Shown: positions 63,555-64,000 of the stretch, one piece after another
Numbering within the stretch: the first letter of the stretch is position 1
Layout of the letters: each line of letters starts with the position of its first letter
Assembly (NCBI RefSeq): GCF_006716565.1
Contig: NZ_VFPG01000001.1
Coordinates: 5,766,001 to 5,830,000, forward strand
Origin: Nocardia bhagyanarayanae
GTDB taxonomy: Bacteria; Actinomycetota; Actinomycetes; Mycobacteriales; Mycobacteriaceae
Direction: 5' to 3'
Length of the DNA: 64,000 nt
Notes under the pieces: generated by a model
Database searches by the model: none
What the model was told of the DNA's origin: nothing
The model's input: only the letters and a program-made list of their open reading frames with translations
Made by a program: the position numbers and the translations under genes

Positions 63555-64000
63555 GTGCCGCAATCCGGGAATACCAGGGCCGGTAAAGAAACACCGGCAT
63601 TGACGCCGCGGGGAGAACGAACTCGCACCAAATTGATCGAGGCCGCCGAGCTCGTCTTCGCGCGGCTGGGATACCTGGAGACCCGGGTCGCCGACATCGT
63701 CGCCGAGGCGGGGGTCGCACACGGGACCTTCTACGTCTACTTCGACTCCAAGGAAGCGATCTTCCACGCGGTGGTGCTGAATCTCATCACCGACATGCGC
63801 GCAAAGGTGCGCTCGCGGCTCGGCGCCCAGCCCCGGACCGCCGTCGAGGCGATCGAATCGGCGGTGCGGGCGTACGTCCTCGCCTTCCGCGACCACCAAC
63901 GGATGATGCTCATGTGGGCTGAAGTCGCCGGCCTCAACCCCGACATCGAGCAGCTTCGTCAAGCCGAGATCGATCTGTTCATCGACCGGGCCGAGAAGAT
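63555..64000 (+). CDS. TetR-family regulator (cut by window end)
   Basis: At least 148 residues of a TetR protein: RVADIVAEAGVAHGTFYVYF is the recognition region, followed by DSKEAIFHAVV, and a ligand domain beginning AVEAIESAVRAYVLAFRDHQ. GTG 63555 fits; no clear Shine-Dalgarno is seen. The C-terminus lies beyond the window. It is 81 bases downstream of the aldo-keto reductase, same strand. Confidence 0.82.
   Translation, partial: MPQSGNTRAGKETPALTPRGERTRTKLIEAAELVFARLGYLETRVADIVAEAGVAHGTFYVYFDSKEAIFHAVVLNLITDMRAKVRSRLGAQPRTAVEAIESAVRAYVLAFRDHQRMMLMWAEVAGLNPDIEQLRQAEIDLFIDRAEK

Overview
The window reads as chromosomal DNA of a high-GC mycolic-acid actinomycete, most likely Nocardia or a close relative (Mycobacteriales). 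The signs are an actinobacterial guaB1, an EspG chaperone with a type VII-secretion-like partner, several MmyB-type XRE regulators, many TetR regulators, a Lcp-type rubber oxygenase, Baeyer-Villiger monooxygenases (BVMOs), GTG starts, ATGA/GTGA couplings, and leaderless genes whose start lies about 6-7 nt behind a TAnnnT -10 box. No rRNA, tRNA, CRISPR array or intact insertion sequence was seen. All assignments come from reading the sequence; no database search was run.

Layout. 1-8.3 kb is housekeeping: an M56 peptidase, a DEAD-box helicase with a 33-bp coding minisatellite, a DMT-type membrane protein, guaB1, and two overlapping CorC/HlyC membrane genes behind a leader that can form two mutually exclusive hairpins. 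8.4-26 kb is a catabolic island: amine oxidase, a membrane protein, a DAO-type FAD oxidase, a 3-aminobutyryl-CoA ammonia-lyase-like hotdog protein, a BVMO, aldehyde and alcohol dehydrogenases, an enoyl-CoA hydratase and an acyl-CoA ligase; then TetR, a gamma-glutamyl hydrolase, a glutamine-synthetase-like ligase, an SCP2-like protein, an HSL-type hydrolase and a second BVMO. Four promoters in this island carry the same 23-bp inverted repeat GTCAnnTG-N7-CAnnTGAC, so the genes look like one local regulon. Read as a pathway, they could take an amine (free or gamma-glutamylated) to a ketone, insert oxygen to give an ester or lactone, hydrolyse and oxidise that to a carboxylate, and feed it to beta-oxidation. 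This is the strongest candidate for an undescribed system here.

26-31 kb holds a DNA-glycosylase-family gene, a broken CYP102-like P450, and two copies of a 148-bp direct repeat flanking about 3.3 kb, which marks a rearrangement. 31-43 kb contains small regulator/oxidoreductase sets, an lcp-truncated haemoglobin operon, a TetR/epimerase pair with two clear operators, a GH18-like protein, an LVIVD-repeat/DUF305 pair, and a probable 33-residue peptide gene with its own promoter, ribosome-binding site and terminator. 43-51 kb holds a Tat-exported SDR, a two-component system, and a second response regulator with two membrane kinase-like proteins followed by a GTPase/helical protein/zinc-ribbon operon that is a second candidate for an undescribed module. 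51-64 kb has a secreted phospholipase A2, a truncated TetR, an orphan type VII-like substrate with EspG, secreted NTF2-like proteins with a TetR operator, and a TetR/aldo-keto reductase pair with twin operators. The window ends inside a TetR gene.
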